Shown: piece by piece, positions 63,670 to 64,000 of the stretch
Layout: the number at the start of each line of letters is the position of its first letter
Numbering within the stretch: position 1 is the stretch's first letter
NCBI RefSeq assembly: GCF_020166335.1
Contig: NZ_JAIUJR010000001.1
Location: 496,001 to 560,000, forward strand
Source of the DNA: Winogradskyella alexanderae
Lineage (GTDB): Bacteria > Bacteroidota > Bacteroidia > Flavobacteriales > Flavobacteriaceae
Length of the DNA: 64,000 nt
Direction of reading: 5' to 3'
Program-made: the position numbers and the translations under genes
The notes under the pieces: model-generated
Seen by the model: the letters and a program-made list of their open reading frames with translations, nothing else
What the model was told of the DNA's origin: nothing
Databases searched by the model: none

Positions 63670-64000
63670 GTGAAATACTTTTATTACACCATCCTATTTA
63701 TTGTATTTATCCTTCAGCCCATAGGCGCACAGACCATAACTGTAATTGAAGAATCTACAAATGAACCAATCCCAGGTGTTGCACTTTATAATCTAAAGAA
63801 AAAAAAGTCATTGGTTACAGATTTAAATGGTAAAGTCTCCATCGGTATTTTTGATGATAATGAAGTGATTTTTTTTCAAAACTTTCTATATAATAAAAGA
63901 CAATTATTAAAGTCTGACATTATTAAAAACGGTTACGTAGTTGTATTAACACCGAAAGTTGAAGACTTAAATGAAATAGTACTATCTGCTACTAAATTTG
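63670..64000 (+). CDS. TonB-dependent receptor, N-terminal part (truncated by the window end)
   Basis: A frame open to the last base: signal peptide (FIVFILQPIGAQ), carboxypeptidase-regulatory-like segment (VIEESTNEPIPGVALYNLKK) and the plug start LNEIVLSATKF. The start is probably the GTG at 63670, with an in-frame TTG at 63637 as an alternative. It lies about 40 bases after recO. Its cargo is unknown. Confidence 0.85.
   Translation, partial: MKYFYYTILFIVFILQPIGAQTITVIEESTNEPIPGVALYNLKKKKSLVTDLNGKVSIGIFDDNEVIFFQNFLYNKRQLLKSDIIKNGYVVVLTPKVEDLNEIVLSATKF

Noticed and set aside
1-64000. CRISPR array, IS element, prophage, integron or defence island
   Set aside because: No direct-repeat arrays, transposase, integrase, phage structural genes or known defence-gene clusters were found; all strong frames have ordinary cellular matches or are small unknowns.

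Overview
The window reads as a chromosomal segment of a marine-type Flavobacteriaceae (Bacteroidota). It is AT-rich. It carries type IX secretion signatures (a PorZ-like propeller and a cargo protease with a C-terminal sorting domain), TonB-dependent receptors with carboxypeptidase-like N-termini, a CzcA pump fused to its TolC partner, SDR-type L-threonine dehydrogenase and short SSB. Promoters match the Bacteroidota consensus TTTG-N19-TAnnTTTG and Shine-Dalgarno sequences are weak. I cannot name the genus. No insertion sequence, prophage, CRISPR array, integron or rRNA operon is visible, so this is mostly core genome.

Layout. 0-9.1 kb: end of ferrochelatase, a MATE exporter, a large exported Asp-box/VPS10-like propeller, HemJ-like protoporphyrinogen oxidase, a NtrY-like sensor kinase and an enoyl-CoA hydratase, all on plus, meeting a Tat-exported Gfo/Idh/MocA oxidoreductase. 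9.2-15.3 kb: radical SAM protein, small exported protein, AraC regulator, HD hydrolase with PlsC, bacilliredoxin, DjlA-like co-chaperone and a short gene that looks frameshifted. 15.4-28.9 kb is a metal-homeostasis block: TonB receptor, exported thioredoxin, DtxR/MntR regulator and ZIP transporter on plus. On minus follow CzcB, CzcA-TolC and a His-rich exported protein, then FeoA, FeoB and a 45-residue Cys-rich protein, then a SCO protein. 29-41 kb: RseP, tRNA-Asn and tRNA-Arg, threonine dehydrogenase, M13 peptidase, AsnA, an epimerase-like gene with a decayed 3' copy on the far side of asnA, CBS protein, SSB and a T9SS cargo metalloprotease. 40.8-47.2 kb: a Lys/Cys-rich 58-residue gene beside ferritin, deacetylase-like enzyme, an MG2/TonB-plug protein and MetG. 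47.3-56.7 kb: LD-carboxypeptidase, YraN, NadD-Gmk-YicC cluster, thioesterase, FemAB-like/DMT/ArsC-like cluster, DinB, Na+/H+ antiporter and a DUF3298-type lipoprotein. 56.8-64 kb: MetB-type PLP enzyme, glutamate dehydrogenase, PorZ-like protein, RecO and the start of another TonB receptor.

Functionally the most coherent block is metal handling: import (TonB receptor, ZIP, Feo), export (CzcAB-TolC), sensing (DtxR/MntR), storage (ferritin) and heme synthesis (HemH, HemJ). I found no convincing defence island or wholly new multigene system. The best leads are small genes: the Lys/Cys-rich protein next to ferritin, the His-rich exported protein leading the Czc operon, the frameshifted gene after djlA, and the decayed duplicate around asnA.
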